Shown: positions 13,894 to 23,742 of the stretch, piece by piece | Numbering within the stretch: position 1 is the stretch's first letter | How the letters are laid out: every line of letters begins with the position of its first letter | Source of the DNA: Anaerolineales bacterium | GTDB taxonomy: Bacteria > Chloroflexota > Anaerolineae > Anaerolineales > Villigracilaceae | NCBI GenBank assembly: GCA_013140605.1 | Contig: JABFSL010000007.1 | Span: 1 to 64,000, forward strand | Length of the DNA: 64,000 bases | Direction: 5' to 3' | The notes under the pieces: generated by a model | The model's input: the letters and a program-made list of their open reading frames with translations, nothing else | Told to the model about the DNA's origin: nothing | Database searches by the model: none | Position numbers and translations under genes: made by a program

Positions 13894-16800
13894 ATGAGAA
13901 CGACAACTCAGTCGGGGTTATCATCTTTTTCGGCATTTATAGTTGCGGTAGTGACGCTTCTGGGGATTACCGGCGTGGCCTTTGCCGGCGGCGGAGCCAT
14001 GTTTACTCCCGGGAGCCTCAGTACGGTTCCCGGCGCACCTTTGGGGGGGATAACCTCTCATTCTGAGATTCAACAATGCAGTACCTGCCATGCCGCCCCT
14101 TGGGATACGGACACCATGGCAGATCGTTGTCTGGCCTGCCACAGCGATATCACCGCCCAATTACAGGACCCAACCAGTTTACATAGCCTCGTCCGTTTCG
14201 GTGCGACAGATCTCAATTGCCGCACCTGTCATACGGAACATCACGGCCCAACGGCATCCCTTACTCGAATTCCACCGGGCTGGGACCCGCATGATCAGCT
14301 TGGTTTTTCCCTAAAGTCACACCGTCTGCGAATGGACGGTACTCCGTTTGAATGTAAAGACTGCCATGTAAATGGTTATAGCGGACCGTTCGATCAGGCA
14401 ACTTGCGCAAACTGCCATTTACAAGTTGACCAGGTATTTACCCAGGAACATATGCTGACCTTCGGGGCAGATTGTCAGGCCTGTCATGATGGGATCGATT
14501 CGCACGGATCAAACTTTGACCATAATAAGGTTCCGTTCAATCTTGTTGGAATTCATGCTCTTACAGCATGTTCCCAGTGCCATGTCAACGCGCGCAACCT
14601 CGCCGACCTGCAAGCCACCACCCAGGATTGCTATGCCTGTCACGCGAAGGATGACCAGCATGAGGGTCGGTTCGGAACGAAATGTGGAGTTTGCCATACT
14701 CCCGAAGGCTGGGGAAAATCCGCCCAGTTCGATCATGATCTCGCAAACTTCAAATTAAGAGGGCTGCATCTGAAGGTGGCCTGTGCAAGCTGCCATGTAA
14801 ACAATGTTTATAAAGGCATCCCCTCAGATTGTTTCTCCTGTCATAAGCAGGATGATAAACATGCCGGCGAATTTGGCCCCCAATGCGAATTATGTCATGT
14901 GGCAGAAGGTTGGAACAGGGCGGTCGATCATTCGAAATTTGCATTCAAGCTCGATGGCAAACACACCACCGTGGCCTGCGAGAGCTGCCATATCAATGCG
15001 CTCTTCATCGGCACGCCCATGGACTGCGCCTCCTGTCATAAAAAGGATGATGCCCATCTTGGAAGATTTGGCAATTCATGCGGAGACTGCCACACCACAG
15101 AGAATTGGACATCCGCAACATTCGATCACAATACGGTCTCATTCAAACTCAATGCGCATCAAACCAAATCAGACGGCAGCGCTTTCGTTTGCAAGGATTG
15201 CCATGTAAAAAATTACGCATCGCCTTTTGACCAGAATATATGCGCCAACTGTCACTTGCGGGTGAATCAGGCATTTGCCACGGAACATATTTTGACGTTC
15301 TGGACAAACTGCATGGCCTGTCATGATGGGATTGACTCACACGGTTCAAACTTTGACCATAACCGGGTCCCGTTCAATTTGGTTGGGAAGCACGCTTTGG
15401 CACTTTGCTCCAACTGCCATCTCAATGACCGCACCATCGCTGATATGCAAGCCACTCCGCAGCAATGTTATACCTGCCATCAAAAAGATGATTTCCACAA
15501 CGGCCAGTTTGGACAGGACTGTGCGGCCTGTCATGCGCCCGATGGATGGAAACCCGCCCATGTGGATCACTCCAAGTTTGCCTTCCACCTTGACGGAAAA
15601 CATGCCACTGTAGCATGCGAAAACTGTCATATCAATGGCGTCTTCAAGGGCACGCCCATGGACTGCGCCTCCTGTCATATTGATGACGATGCGCATGGCG
15701 GTACTCTTGGCACTCAATGCGAAACCTGCCATACACCTGACGGTTGGAAACCCGCCAAAGTTGATCACTCGAAATTTGCCTTCAAACTCGATGGCAAACA
15801 TGCAACAGCCGCCTGTACAGATTGTCATAAGGATAATTTGTTCAAAGGCACGCCCATGGACTGCGCCGCATGTCATCTCATGGATGACGCCCATGCAGGT
15901 AGTCTCGGTACAGAATGCGGAACCTGTCACAATCCCAACGGTTGGAGTCCCGCCACTTTCGATCACAACACATCTTCCTTCAAACTTACTGCTCATCAAA
16001 CCAAATCGGATGGGACTGCGTTCGCCTGTAAAGATTGTCACGTAAAGGGCTATGCTCCGCCGTTCGATCAAAATTCATGCGGTAATTGTCATTTACAAAT
16101 TGACCAAGCATTTTCCACAGACCACTTCCTGACTTTTGGCACAGACTGCATGGCCTGTCACGATGGGGTGGAGTCACACGGCTCAACTTTTGACCATAAC
16201 AAGGTGCCGTTTAATCTGATCGGCAAACATGCGCCGTTGGCCTGTTCCAAGTGCCATGTCAATGCTCGCAAGTTCGCTGATTTGCAGAACACTCCCCAAA
16301 CGTGTTTCTCATGCCACTCGCAGGATGACCATCACAACGGTCAGTTTGGAACCGACTGTGCCGCGTGCCATACTTCCGAAGGCTGGGAACTGGCAACTGT
16401 CGATCATTCCAAATTTGCCTTCCATCTTGATGGGAAACATTCCACCGTTGCCTGTGAGAAATGCCATGTGAATGGTGTCTTCAAAGGCACGCCTCAAGAC
16501 TGCGGTTCCTGTCATACCAAGGATGATGCGCATCAGGGTCAGCTTGGAACGCAATGCGGAACCTGCCACACTCCCGATGGCTGGAAGCCCGCCAAGGTGG
16601 ATCACTCCAAATTCGCCTTCCATCTCGATGGTCAACATGCAACTGCTGCATGTACAGATTGCCATAAGGATAACTTGTTCAAAGGCACGCCCATGGACTG
16701 TGCCTCCTGCCATCTCAAGGATGATGCCCACTCCGGGCAGCTCGGAACAGAGTGCGCCACCTGCCATACACCCGAAGGTTGGAAACCCGCCAAAGTTGAC

Positions 16801-19647
16801 CACTCGAAGTTTGCGTTCCATCTTGATGGTCAACACGCAACTGCCGCCTGCACAGATTGCCATAAGGATAATTTGTTCAAGGGCACGCCAATGGATTGCG
16901 CCGCCTGTCATATTGACGATGATGCCCATGCGGGCAGTCTTGGCACACAATGCGGGACTTGTCATAGCCCCAACGGTTGGAGTCCCGCCACATTCGATCA
17001 CAACACCGTTTCATTCAAACTTACTGCTCACAAGACCAAATCAGATGGGGCCACATTTGCCTGTAAGGATTGTCACGTAAAAGGCTATGCCGCGCCATTC
17101 GACCAGAACACATGCGGCAATTGCCATTTGCAATTTGATCAAATCTTCTCCACGGAACATTTCCTGACCTTTGGCACAGACTGTATGGCCTGTCACGATG
17201 GCGTTGAATCACATGGTTCGAATTTTGATCATAACAAGGTGCCATTTAATCTGATCGGAAAACATGCGCCGTTGGAATGTTCCAAGTGTCATATCAACGC
17301 GCGCAAGTTCTCTGATTTGCAGAACACTCCACAGGCATGTTTCTCCTGCCACTCGCAGGATGACCATCACAACGGTCAGTTTGGAACCGACTGCGCGGCC
17401 TGTCACTCTCCCGAAGGCTGGGAGAATGCAAAGGTGGATCATTCCAAATTCGCATTCCATCTGGATGGAAAACATGCGACAGTGGCTTGCGAGAATTGTC
17501 ATGTGAACGGTGTCTTCAAAGGCACGCCTCAAGATTGTGCCTCCTGCCATACCAAGGATGACGCTCACAAAGGTCAGCTTGGCAATCAGTGCGGAAGCTG
17601 TCACTCGCCCGAAGGTTGGAAGCCCGCGAAAGTGGACCACTCGAAGTTTGCCTTCCACCTTGATGGTCAACATGCAACTGTGGCCTGTGAGAATTGCCAT
17701 ATCAACGGAGTCTTCAAAGGCACGCCTCAAGACTGTGCTTCCTGTCACGCCTCTGATGACGCGCATAATGGTACCTATGGTGCGCAATGCGCCACCTGCC
17801 ACAATCCCACCGATTGGAAACAGGTTGCCTTTGACCACAACACGACCAGATTTACTCTGAAGGCACACAAGGACAATGCATGTAAAGACTGCCATGAAAA
17901 TGGATTTGTCGCGCCATTCGATCAAAACACATGCGGCAATTGTCACTTGCAAATTGACCAGCCATTTGCCACCGAGCATTTCATAACATTCGGAACAAAT
18001 TGTATAGCCTGTCATGATGGTGAAGACTCACACGGCTCAAGCTTTGACCATAATCAGGTGCCGTTCAATCTGATAGGAAAACACGCGCCGGTAGCCTGTT
18101 CCAAGTGCCATATCGCTTCGCGCAACCTGCATGATCTGAAAGCAACCTCCCAGGAATGTATCTCCTGTCACGCACAGGATGACCATCACAACGGTCAGTT
18201 CGGAACTGACTGCGCCGCGTGTCACTCTCCCGAAGGCTGGGAGAATGCAAAGGTGGATCATTCATTATTCGCCTTCCATCTTGACGGCAAACATGCCAGC
18301 GTGGCTTGCCAGAATTGCCATATCAACGGTGTCTTCAAAGGCACGCCCATGGACTGCGCATCCTGTCACAGTGATACAGATCCGCATGGCGGCAGTTTAG
18401 GCTCGCAATGCGAAACCTGCCATACACCCAATGGCTGGAAGCCGAGCAGTTTTGATCATAACAATTCCATCTTCAAGCTGACTGGCCGGCACAACACAGT
18501 TGTCTGTAGCAATTGTCATATCGACTTGAAGTTCAAGGGCACGCCTACAAACTGCGCCTCATGCCACTCAAAGAATGATCCGCATGCCGGCAAGCTTGGC
18601 ACCGATTGTGCTTCATGCCATACAACCAACGGCTGGACTCCGTCCACCTTTGACCATAGCCGCTCCACCTTCGCATTGGACGGCAAGCATACATCAGTAG
18701 CATGCAGTCAATGCCATACAGATAAATTGTTCAAAGGCACGCCATCTGACTGTGCCTCCTGTCACAGCGACACCGACCCGCATGGCGGCGCGCTTGGCAA
18801 TCAGTGTACAGACTGTCATACAACGAGCGGATGGAAACCGAGCAGCTTTAATCACAACAATTCCATCTTCAAATTGACCGGCAAGCATGACAGCGTTACC
18901 TGTACCAAATGTCATACCGACCTGAAGTTCAAAGGTACGCCCACAAATTGTTATTCCTGTCATGCCGCGGATGATTTCCACAAGGGCGCGTTTGGACAGA
19001 ATTGCGCGGCCTGTCACGCCACCTCGGGTTGGAAGCCCTCCACCTTCGATCACAGCAAATCGGCCTTCCCGTTGACTGGAAAGCATAGCAGCACGGCTTG
19101 TACCAATTGCCATATCAATAATGTTTTCACTGGTACGCCGAAGGACTGTATCTCCTGCCATCAGAAAGACGACCATCACAACGGCACGTTTGGAACGAAT
19201 TGCGCGGCCTGTCACTCCACTTCAGGCTGGAAGCCGTCCACCTTCGATCACAGCAAATCGGCCTTCCCACTCACCGGAAAGCATACCAGCACGACTTGTA
19301 CCAAGTGCCATGTCAACAATGTCTTTAAGGGCACGCCGACAAATTGCTATGCCTGCCATGCCAACAATGACCGTCACGGCGGCAAATACGGCACGAATTG
19401 CGCGGCCTGTCATTCCACTGCGGCTTGGAGACCCGCCACCTTCAATCACACCTTCCCGCTCGATCATGGCGAAAGCGGAACTGTGGCCTGCGCGACCTGT
19501 CACCCCGGCGGCAATACCAGCTCATACACCTGCTTTGGTTGTCACGAACACACAAGTACGAACATGGCAGATAAACACAAAGAGGAACGCGACTACGCGC
19601 CGAACAAGTGCGCAGACTGTCATGCCAACGGTCAAAGTAACGACTGA
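13894..19647 (+). CDS. Giant secreted multihaem cytochrome c (81 CxxCH motifs)
   Basis: A 1917-residue exported cytochrome with 81 CxxCH haem motifs counted by hand. The N-terminus is a signal peptide (hydrophobic core VAVVTLLGITGVAFA, cleavage near AFA/GGG). There is no lipobox, membrane tail, sorting motif or non-haem domain. The core repeat is a 66-residue triheme module (CTDCH-x11-CASCH-x13-CATCH-x27). A larger super-repeat starts with a CKDCH motif near residues 155, 433, 712, 1057 and 1330; spacings of 278, 279, 345 and 273 residues correspond to 12, 12, 15 and 12 haems. Each triheme module has at least three further His (DDAH, VDH, GKH), enough for bis-His ligation. The start follows CGGGAGGG. 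A role in electron storage or extracellular transfer is inferred. Confidence 0.95.
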   Translation: MRTTTQSGLSSFSAFIVAVVTLLGITGVAFAGGGAMFTPGSLSTVPGAPLGGITSHSEIQQCSTCHAAPWDTDTMADRCLACHSDITAQLQDPTSLHSLVRFGATDLNCRTCHTEHHGPTASLTRIPPGWDPHDQLGFSLKSHRLRMDGTPFECKDCHVNGYSGPFDQATCANCHLQVDQVFTQEHMLTFGADCQACHDGIDSHGSNFDHNKVPFNLVGIHALTACSQCHVNARNLADLQATTQDCYACHAKDDQHEGRFGTKCGVCHTPEGWGKSAQFDHDLANFKLRGLHLKVACASCHVNNVYKGIPSDCFSCHKQDDKHAGEFGPQCELCHVAEGWNRAVDHSKFAFKLDGKHTTVACESCHINALFIGTPMDCASCHKKDDAHLGRFGNSCGDCHTTENWTSATFDHNTVSFKLNAHQTKSDGSAFVCKDCHVKNYASPFDQNICANCHLRVNQAFATEHILTFWTNCMACHDGIDSHGSNFDHNRVPFNLVGKHALALCSNCHLNDRTIADMQATPQQCYTCHQKDDFHNGQFGQDCAACHAPDGWKPAHVDHSKFAFHLDGKHATVACENCHINGVFKGTPMDCASCHIDDDAHGGTLGTQCETCHTPDGWKPAKVDHSKFAFKLDGKHATAACTDCHKDNLFKGTPMDCAACHLMDDAHAGSLGTECGTCHNPNGWSPATFDHNTSSFKLTAHQTKSDGTAFACKDCHVKGYAPPFDQNSCGNCHLQIDQAFSTDHFLTFGTDCMACHDGVESHGSTFDHNKVPFNLIGKHAPLACSKCHVNARKFADLQNTPQTCFSCHSQDDHHNGQFGTDCAACHTSEGWELATVDHSKFAFHLDGKHSTVACEKCHVNGVFKGTPQDCGSCHTKDDAHQGQLGTQCGTCHTPDGWKPAKVDHSKFAFHLDGQHATAACTDCHKDNLFKGTPMDCASCHLKDDAHSGQLGTECATCHTPEGWKPAKVDHSKFAFHLDGQHATAACTDCHKDNLFKGTPMDCAACHIDDDAHAGSLGTQCGTCHSPNGWSPATFDHNTVSFKLTAHKTKSDGATFACKDCHVKGYAAPFDQNTCGNCHLQFDQIFSTEHFLTFGTDCMACHDGVESHGSNFDHNKVPFNLIGKHAPLECSKCHINARKFSDLQNTPQACFSCHSQDDHHNGQFGTDCAACHSPEGWENAKVDHSKFAFHLDGKHATVACENCHVNGVFKGTPQDCASCHTKDDAHKGQLGNQCGSCHSPEGWKPAKVDHSKFAFHLDGQHATVACENCHINGVFKGTPQDCASCHASDDAHNGTYGAQCATCHNPTDWKQVAFDHNTTRFTLKAHKDNACKDCHENGFVAPFDQNTCGNCHLQIDQPFATEHFITFGTNCIACHDGEDSHGSSFDHNQVPFNLIGKHAPVACSKCHIASRNLHDLKATSQECISCHAQDDHHNGQFGTDCAACHSPEGWENAKVDHSLFAFHLDGKHASVACQNCHINGVFKGTPMDCASCHSDTDPHGGSLGSQCETCHTPNGWKPSSFDHNNSIFKLTGRHNTVVCSNCHIDLKFKGTPTNCASCHSKNDPHAGKLGTDCASCHTTNGWTPSTFDHSRSTFALDGKHTSVACSQCHTDKLFKGTPSDCASCHSDTDPHGGALGNQCTDCHTTSGWKPSSFNHNNSIFKLTGKHDSVTCTKCHTDLKFKGTPTNCYSCHAADDFHKGAFGQNCAACHATSGWKPSTFDHSKSAFPLTGKHSSTACTNCHINNVFTGTPKDCISCHQKDDHHNGTFGTNCAACHSTSGWKPSTFDHSKSAFPLTGKHTSTTCTKCHVNNVFKGTPTNCYACHANNDRHGGKYGTNCAACHSTAAWRPATFNHTFPLDHGESGTVACATCHPGGNTSSYTCFGCHEHTSTNMADKHKEERDYAPNKCADCHANGQSND

Positions 19648-19663
19648 GACATGAATCAGAGTC

Positions 19664-19698
19664 AGCCCCGTATCCAAAAGATGCGGGGCTTTTATTTT
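19664..19698 (+). terminator. Intrinsic terminator after the giant cytochrome
   Basis: AGCCCCGTATC-CAAAA-GATGCGGGGCT forms a stem with one G-T pair, followed by TTTATTTTT. It lies 16 bases after the stop codon. Confidence 0.85.
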
Positions 19699-19762
19699 TG
19701 AGAGGAATTGACCGGGTTCTCGAATACAATCGATTAACTTTAATAATAAGGAGAATTTTCCC

Positions 19763-20677
19763 ATGAAGAAATTTAAACGCTTCCTGCTTGGACTTTTAGC
19801 TGTTCTGGCGATTCTGATTCTGTTCATCCCCCTCAGCATATTCACGGACTCGCTCCTCGGAGCGAATCGACTCGATTCCCTTGTCAATACCACAGTCCCC
19901 GGCCTGAACGGCGAACCCGATGTACGCGCCTACATTGCCAAACCCGCAGGTGACGGCCCATTTCCCACTGTCATCATGATCCACGAATTCTTCGGCTTGC
20001 GCGAGTCAATTGTCGGCAAAGCGGATTTACTTGCGCAGGAAGGTTATCTTGTCATCGCTCCCGATACATTCCGCGGCTCCACCACTTCATGGATTCCGCG
20101 TGCCATTTATCAAGTCATCAGCACCAAACCTGAAAACGTAAATGCTGATTTGGATTCCATTTATGCATGGCTTGAAACTCAACCCGACGTGGATTCAAAA
20201 CGCATCGCCATTGCAGGTTTCTGCTACGGCGGGCGGACTTCACTGGTCTACAGTCTGCATAATAACAAATTGGCATCCACTGTAATTTTCTACGGCTCCC
20301 CCGAAATTGACCCAGAAGTGTTGAAAGCATTGCCTGGCCCCGTGCTCGGCATTTTCGGCGGCGCTGACCAATCCATCTCTGTGGAAAGTGTCCACCAGTT
20401 TGATGAGGCTCTCACAACAGCAAATATCCCGCATGAGATTTCCATTTACGACGGCCAGCCGCACGCCTTCGTGGAAGATGCGGCGGGTATCAAAGCAGGC
20501 GGCGCGCAAGGCGAAGCATGGAATCAAATGCTCGCGTTCCTTGAAAAGAATCTCAAGAATATATCTTCTTCAAGAACGAGTCAATCCATTGCATATGCAG
20601 ATACATTCAACTGGAAATATTACGCCATGCTGGTTTACGAACACGCCTTCGGCACAGCCAGTCACCAACAACATTAA
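19763..20677 (+). CDS. Membrane-anchored dienelactone hydrolase family protein
   Basis: An alpha/beta hydrolase of the dienelactone hydrolase family, 304 residues. An N-terminal hydrophobic helix (FLLGLLAVLAILILFIPLSI) should anchor it on the outer face of the membrane. The nucleophile elbow reads GFCYGG, with Cys as in dienelactone hydrolases, and the Asp (GGADQSI) and His (GQPHAF) of the triad are present. The true substrate is unknown; the family acts on lactones, esters and related compounds. The start has AAGGAG upstream. The gene is followed after about 80 bases by an AhpD-like gene on the same strand, which may be cotranscribed. The C-terminal 40 residues extend beyond the usual domain. 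Confidence 0.82.
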   Translation: MKKFKRFLLGLLAVLAILILFIPLSIFTDSLLGANRLDSLVNTTVPGLNGEPDVRAYIAKPAGDGPFPTVIMIHEFFGLRESIVGKADLLAQEGYLVIAPDTFRGSTTSWIPRAIYQVISTKPENVNADLDSIYAWLETQPDVDSKRIAIAGFCYGGRTSLVYSLHNNKLASTVIFYGSPEIDPEVLKALPGPVLGIFGGADQSISVESVHQFDEALTTANIPHEISIYDGQPHAFVEDAAGIKAGGAQGEAWNQMLAFLEKNLKNISSSRTSQSIAYADTFNWKYYAMLVYEHAFGTASHQQH

Positions 20678-20701
20678 AAACTATCGTGTCGTTGCGAGGG
20701 C

Positions 20702-20731
20702 TTACTGCTCAAGCCGCCGCGAGAGCAGTAA
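20702..20731. repeat. Hairpin between hydrolase and AhpD-like gene
   Basis: A perfect 9-bp inverted repeat (TTACTGCTC / GAGCAGTAA) directly preceded by GTGTCGTTGCGAGGGC, which is the head of the family 1 palindromic repeat. It looks like a truncated or rearranged copy of that family. Confidence 0.5.
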
Positions 20732-20757
20732 ATAGTACAATGAGCGCGGAGAAAACC

Positions 20758-21297
20758 ATGCAAGCATTCATTGAACAACCAAAACGAATCCCGCTCATTC
20801 TTAAACTCGGCATTTGGGCATCTGAAAAAATAACCGGCAAGACCATGCTCCCCGCGCGGATATTGGCCTGGTATCCTAAAGCCGCAATTGGCTCAGGCAT
20901 CATGGAATCATTGGTTGCGCACGAAGACGGCGCGATGACTCAGCGTATGCTCAAACTAATTCGCATGACCGCCTCGCACGCGGTAGCCTGTCCATTTTGC
21001 GTGGACATGAATTCATACGAATATCGCGAAGTGGGTATCACCGATGAAGAAGCCGCATCTCTGCGCGGAGATTTCGAGAAGGTGAGTACTTTTTCTGAAC
21101 GCGAAAAACTGGCGATTCAATACACGCGAGTCATCTCGCAAACACCCTTGAAATTTCACCCTAATTTAGTGGAGCGTGTACAGTTAGCATTCACTGAACG
21201 CGAGTTCGTCATCCTTGCCAGCACTGCCGCACAGGTCAATTATTGGGCGAGGTTGATCCAAGCCTTGGGAATCCCACCTGCGGGATTTGGAGAATAA
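20758..21297 (+). CDS. AhpD-like / carboxymuconolactone decarboxylase family protein
   Basis: A helical protein of the carboxymuconolactone decarboxylase/AhpD superfamily. The CPFCVDMN segment is the redox-active CxxC of the AhpD fold, and the flanking helices (RMTASHAVA before, REKLAIQYTRVIS after) fit. It probably acts in peroxide defence or as a general thiol-disulfide protein. The ORF track starts at 20686 inside a repeat. ATG 20758 (179 residues) is preferred because GCGGAG lies six bases upstream; ATG 20740 is an alternative. The last 29 bases of this gene are duplicated at 26925, showing that the segment to its right was copied. Confidence 0.8.
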   Translation: MQAFIEQPKRIPLILKLGIWASEKITGKTMLPARILAWYPKAAIGSGIMESLVAHEDGAMTQRMLKLIRMTASHAVACPFCVDMNSYEYREVGITDEEAASLRGDFEKVSTFSEREKLAIQYTRVISQTPLKFHPNLVERVQLAFTEREFVILASTAAQVNYWARLIQALGIPPAGFGE

Positions 21298-21300
21298 AAG

Positions 21301-21340
21301 AAAAAGTCATCCAGGTTTTCTAAAACTCGGATGACTTTTT
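21301..21340. terminator. Intrinsic terminator between convergent genes (copy 1)
   Basis: A perfect 12-bp stem (AAAAAGTCATCC / GGATGACTTTTT) between the AhpD-like gene and the convergent sortase-cassette gene. It works in both directions. Near-identical copies follow the two other sortase-cassette genes. Confidence 0.85.
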
Positions 21341-21351
21341 GAGTTGCTGGT

Positions 21352-23595
21352 TTACTCGTCCCTAACCTCTATCAAAACAGCGCGGACAATGCGCCGGAAT
21401 CGATAGCTATTGTTTTTCTCGTTATACCCCTGACAGGTTATCAGCGTCAGAAACGAATTGTCTTCCAGGTGCTGAAGGGCATAATCGGTGGTTCCAGGTC
21501 TCACTAGCAGCGTCTTGCGGACTTCGAAAATATATTGCTCGCCATACAAGTGGACGATGATCTGGTCGCCATAAGCGAGAGACTTGATGTTTACAAAGGG
21601 ACCGGGTAAGCCATCCGCGTTGGTGACGTGCGCGGTCAGCGCCGAGTTGCCCTCCCAAGTGGGGAAGGCTGTGCCGTTAAGCCAGCCAACCTCATTGCCA
21701 AGCCAGTCTACATCCCAAGTGTTGTTGAGCTTGGGCACACCAACGATATTAGCGTTGACATTCAAAGCGGGGATTTCCAGCCAGATGTCGCCCAATGCAC
21801 GATATGCCAACTCCGTGGGTTGATTCAGGAGTTGGGTAACGACCTTCGGCGCAAAGCCGGTATGTGGCAGGGATATTGCCTCGCCATCTCCTCCAGATAC
21901 TGCTGTTGAAATGGTGAAGTCAATTATGAAATCGGATATGCCGTTATTAAGTTCCAGCCCGGCAACGCTCCAGATGGATGTGGTTCCACAGACGAATAAG
22001 CGATACGTTCCATCTATCAGCGAACTGGCGAGGGTGAGTGTGGAGTTCATGGTCGCGTTGTTGTAACTGGCATTGCTGATGGTTTGTTTGATATCGTCAC
22101 CAGCAAGACCGGCCTTGCAGGATTGGGTATTGAAAGCCTTATCCGAGCCGCGTTCAACCAACAGATAGTTGTTGATGTTCTGGGCACCATTTGCCGAGGC
22201 ATCGCCCACCATATCCTGATTGAAGGTGACAAAAATGGAGCTAAGGCTTGTGAGAATAGCATTGGTGGTAGGAGTGGAGGTCGTGACAGCGGGAATGACC
22301 GGACCGAACTCATATGCGCCGATATCGCATCCCGCGCCCTGTGGACGGTTCACGCCGCGCTGGTCAACATTGCCAATTCCGAGGCATATTGCGGCATTAC
22401 CCACGTCAATGGCATGGGAACCGCTGAGCAAAGCCATTGTCTGGGTAGGACCACCGTTATCTGCCAGCTGACCGAGATTGATCTCGGCAATCGTCTTTTG
22501 GGTGGCATTACCGCATGACCCGTCGGTATCGAAGTTGTAGGCTTCTGCGGTAATCGAGCTCGTGCCTCCAGGTGAGCAATCCCCGCCAGAAACGCTATTT
22601 GCAACGATAGTATTACTGAGCGTTGCTATGCCGAAGATGCCGCCGCCGACAGATGCCTGATTGCCAGAGAAGGTACTGTTTGTCGCGCTCACGGTGCCCA
22701 TGTAGCTGTAGTTGTAAATGCCACCGCCGTGGGGTGCCCGATTACCAGAGAAGGTACTGTTCTTCACGGTCAAAGTGCCAAACCAGTTGCTGATGCCGCC
22801 GCCACTACTTTTCGCGTAATTGCCGGAGAAGGTACTGTTTTGTACGTGCAAGGTTCCTCCGTCGTGGATGCCTCCGTTCTGAATGCCGCCGCCGTAGGTG
22901 TCTGCCTGATTGCTGGAGAAGGTGCTGTTCGTCACGGTCAGGTTGCCGCTGTTCCGAATGCCACCGCCATTGCTGGGGTATGCCTGATTGCTGGAGAAGC
23001 TACTGTTCGTTACGGTCAGGGTGCCCCAGTTGTAAATGCCACCGCCGGAGAATCCCTGATTGCCGAAGAAGGTACTGTTCATCACGGTTAGGGTGCCTCC
23101 ATTGTGGATGCCGCCGCCACTGCTTCCGACTGCCTGATTGCCAGAGAGGGTGCTGTTTGTCACAGTCATGATGCCAGTGTAGGGATTGACAATACCGCCG
23201 CGACCATTCCTGATTGTGACGCTGGAGATGTTTACCGTAAACGCTCCGGTGTTATGAAAGATGCGCTCAATATTGTCGCCGTCAATGATTGTACTGCCCG
23301 CATCCGCGCCAACGATGTTCAGGCTCTTGGTGAAATCGAGATCGCCGCTTGCATTCGCATCCTCACCGTTCGCACCGGTGAGCGTAATCGTACAAGCTGC
23401 CGGGATGTTGATCGTGTCACCAGAGGCAGCTGCGTTCATCAACGTTCGTAACTGCCCGTCAGCGCCGCTATCTCTGCAATCAGTAACAGTGTGTGTCGCC
23501 GCGTATACAGGCGAGGCTCCTACCGCGCTGAAAGTCAACGCTAGCAGGTTGGCGAAGATCAGGGTATGAAAAAATTTGTTTTGTAAGGATTTCAT
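21352..23595 (-). CDS. Beta-helix surface protein with LPxTG motif and fused sortase domain
   Basis: A 747-residue exported protein. Domains in order: signal peptide (residues 1-32, ending VYA); a right-handed beta-helix of repeats such as NSTFSGNQA and GGGIYN (about 60-400, choice-of-anchor Q type); an Ig-like domain (about 430-560, ILTSLSSIFVTFNQDM...); the motif SLPHTGFAP; then a sortase fold of about 150 residues. The sortase has a candidate catalytic His (LTAHV), Cys (TLITCQGY) and Arg (YRFRRIVRA). An LPxTG-like motif directly before a sortase in the same chain suggests a self-processing or self-anchoring surface protein; this is inference. The start has AAGGG upstream. The last 150 bp are nearly identical to the two paralogues at 27009 and 29375, while the rest of the cassette is clearly diverged. 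Confidence 0.85.
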   Translation of the reverse strand: MKSLQNKFFHTLIFANLLALTFSAVGASPVYAATHTVTDCRDSGADGQLRTLMNAAASGDTINIPAACTITLTGANGEDANASGDLDFTKSLNIVGADAGSTIIDGDNIERIFHNTGAFTVNISSVTIRNGRGGIVNPYTGIMTVTNSTLSGNQAVGSSGGGIHNGGTLTVMNSTFFGNQGFSGGGIYNWGTLTVTNSSFSSNQAYPSNGGGIRNSGNLTVTNSTFSSNQADTYGGGIQNGGIHDGGTLHVQNSTFSGNYAKSSGGGISNWFGTLTVKNSTFSGNRAPHGGGIYNYSYMGTVSATNSTFSGNQASVGGGIFGIATLSNTIVANSVSGGDCSPGGTSSITAEAYNFDTDGSCGNATQKTIAEINLGQLADNGGPTQTMALLSGSHAIDVGNAAICLGIGNVDQRGVNRPQGAGCDIGAYEFGPVIPAVTTSTPTTNAILTSLSSIFVTFNQDMVGDASANGAQNINNYLLVERGSDKAFNTQSCKAGLAGDDIKQTISNASYNNATMNSTLTLASSLIDGTYRLFVCGTTSIWSVAGLELNNGISDFIIDFTISTAVSGGDGEAISLPHTGFAPKVVTQLLNQPTELAYRALGDIWLEIPALNVNANIVGVPKLNNTWDVDWLGNEVGWLNGTAFPTWEGNSALTAHVTNADGLPGPFVNIKSLAYGDQIIVHLYGEQYIFEVRKTLLVRPGTTDYALQHLEDNSFLTLITCQGYNEKNNSYRFRRIVRAVLIEVRDE

Positions 23596-23742
23596 TGCTT
23601 ACCCTTGAAAAGCAGAAAATTTTCTCGGCCTTTCAGAGGTCTCTAACTTCTTTCCCAAAAAAATAACAATGAAGGAGACCAAATTGAGGTTTGATTCATT
23701 GTATAAGAAGTGAGGGGTTTCGTCAATATTTTAACCTGAAGT

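Noticed and set aside
15346-19215. Long antisense ORFs of 173-268 residues on the minus strand within the cytochrome gene
   Set aside because: They are shadows caused by the repetitive codon pattern of the haem modules, have no ribosome sites, and their sequences mirror the sense repeats.
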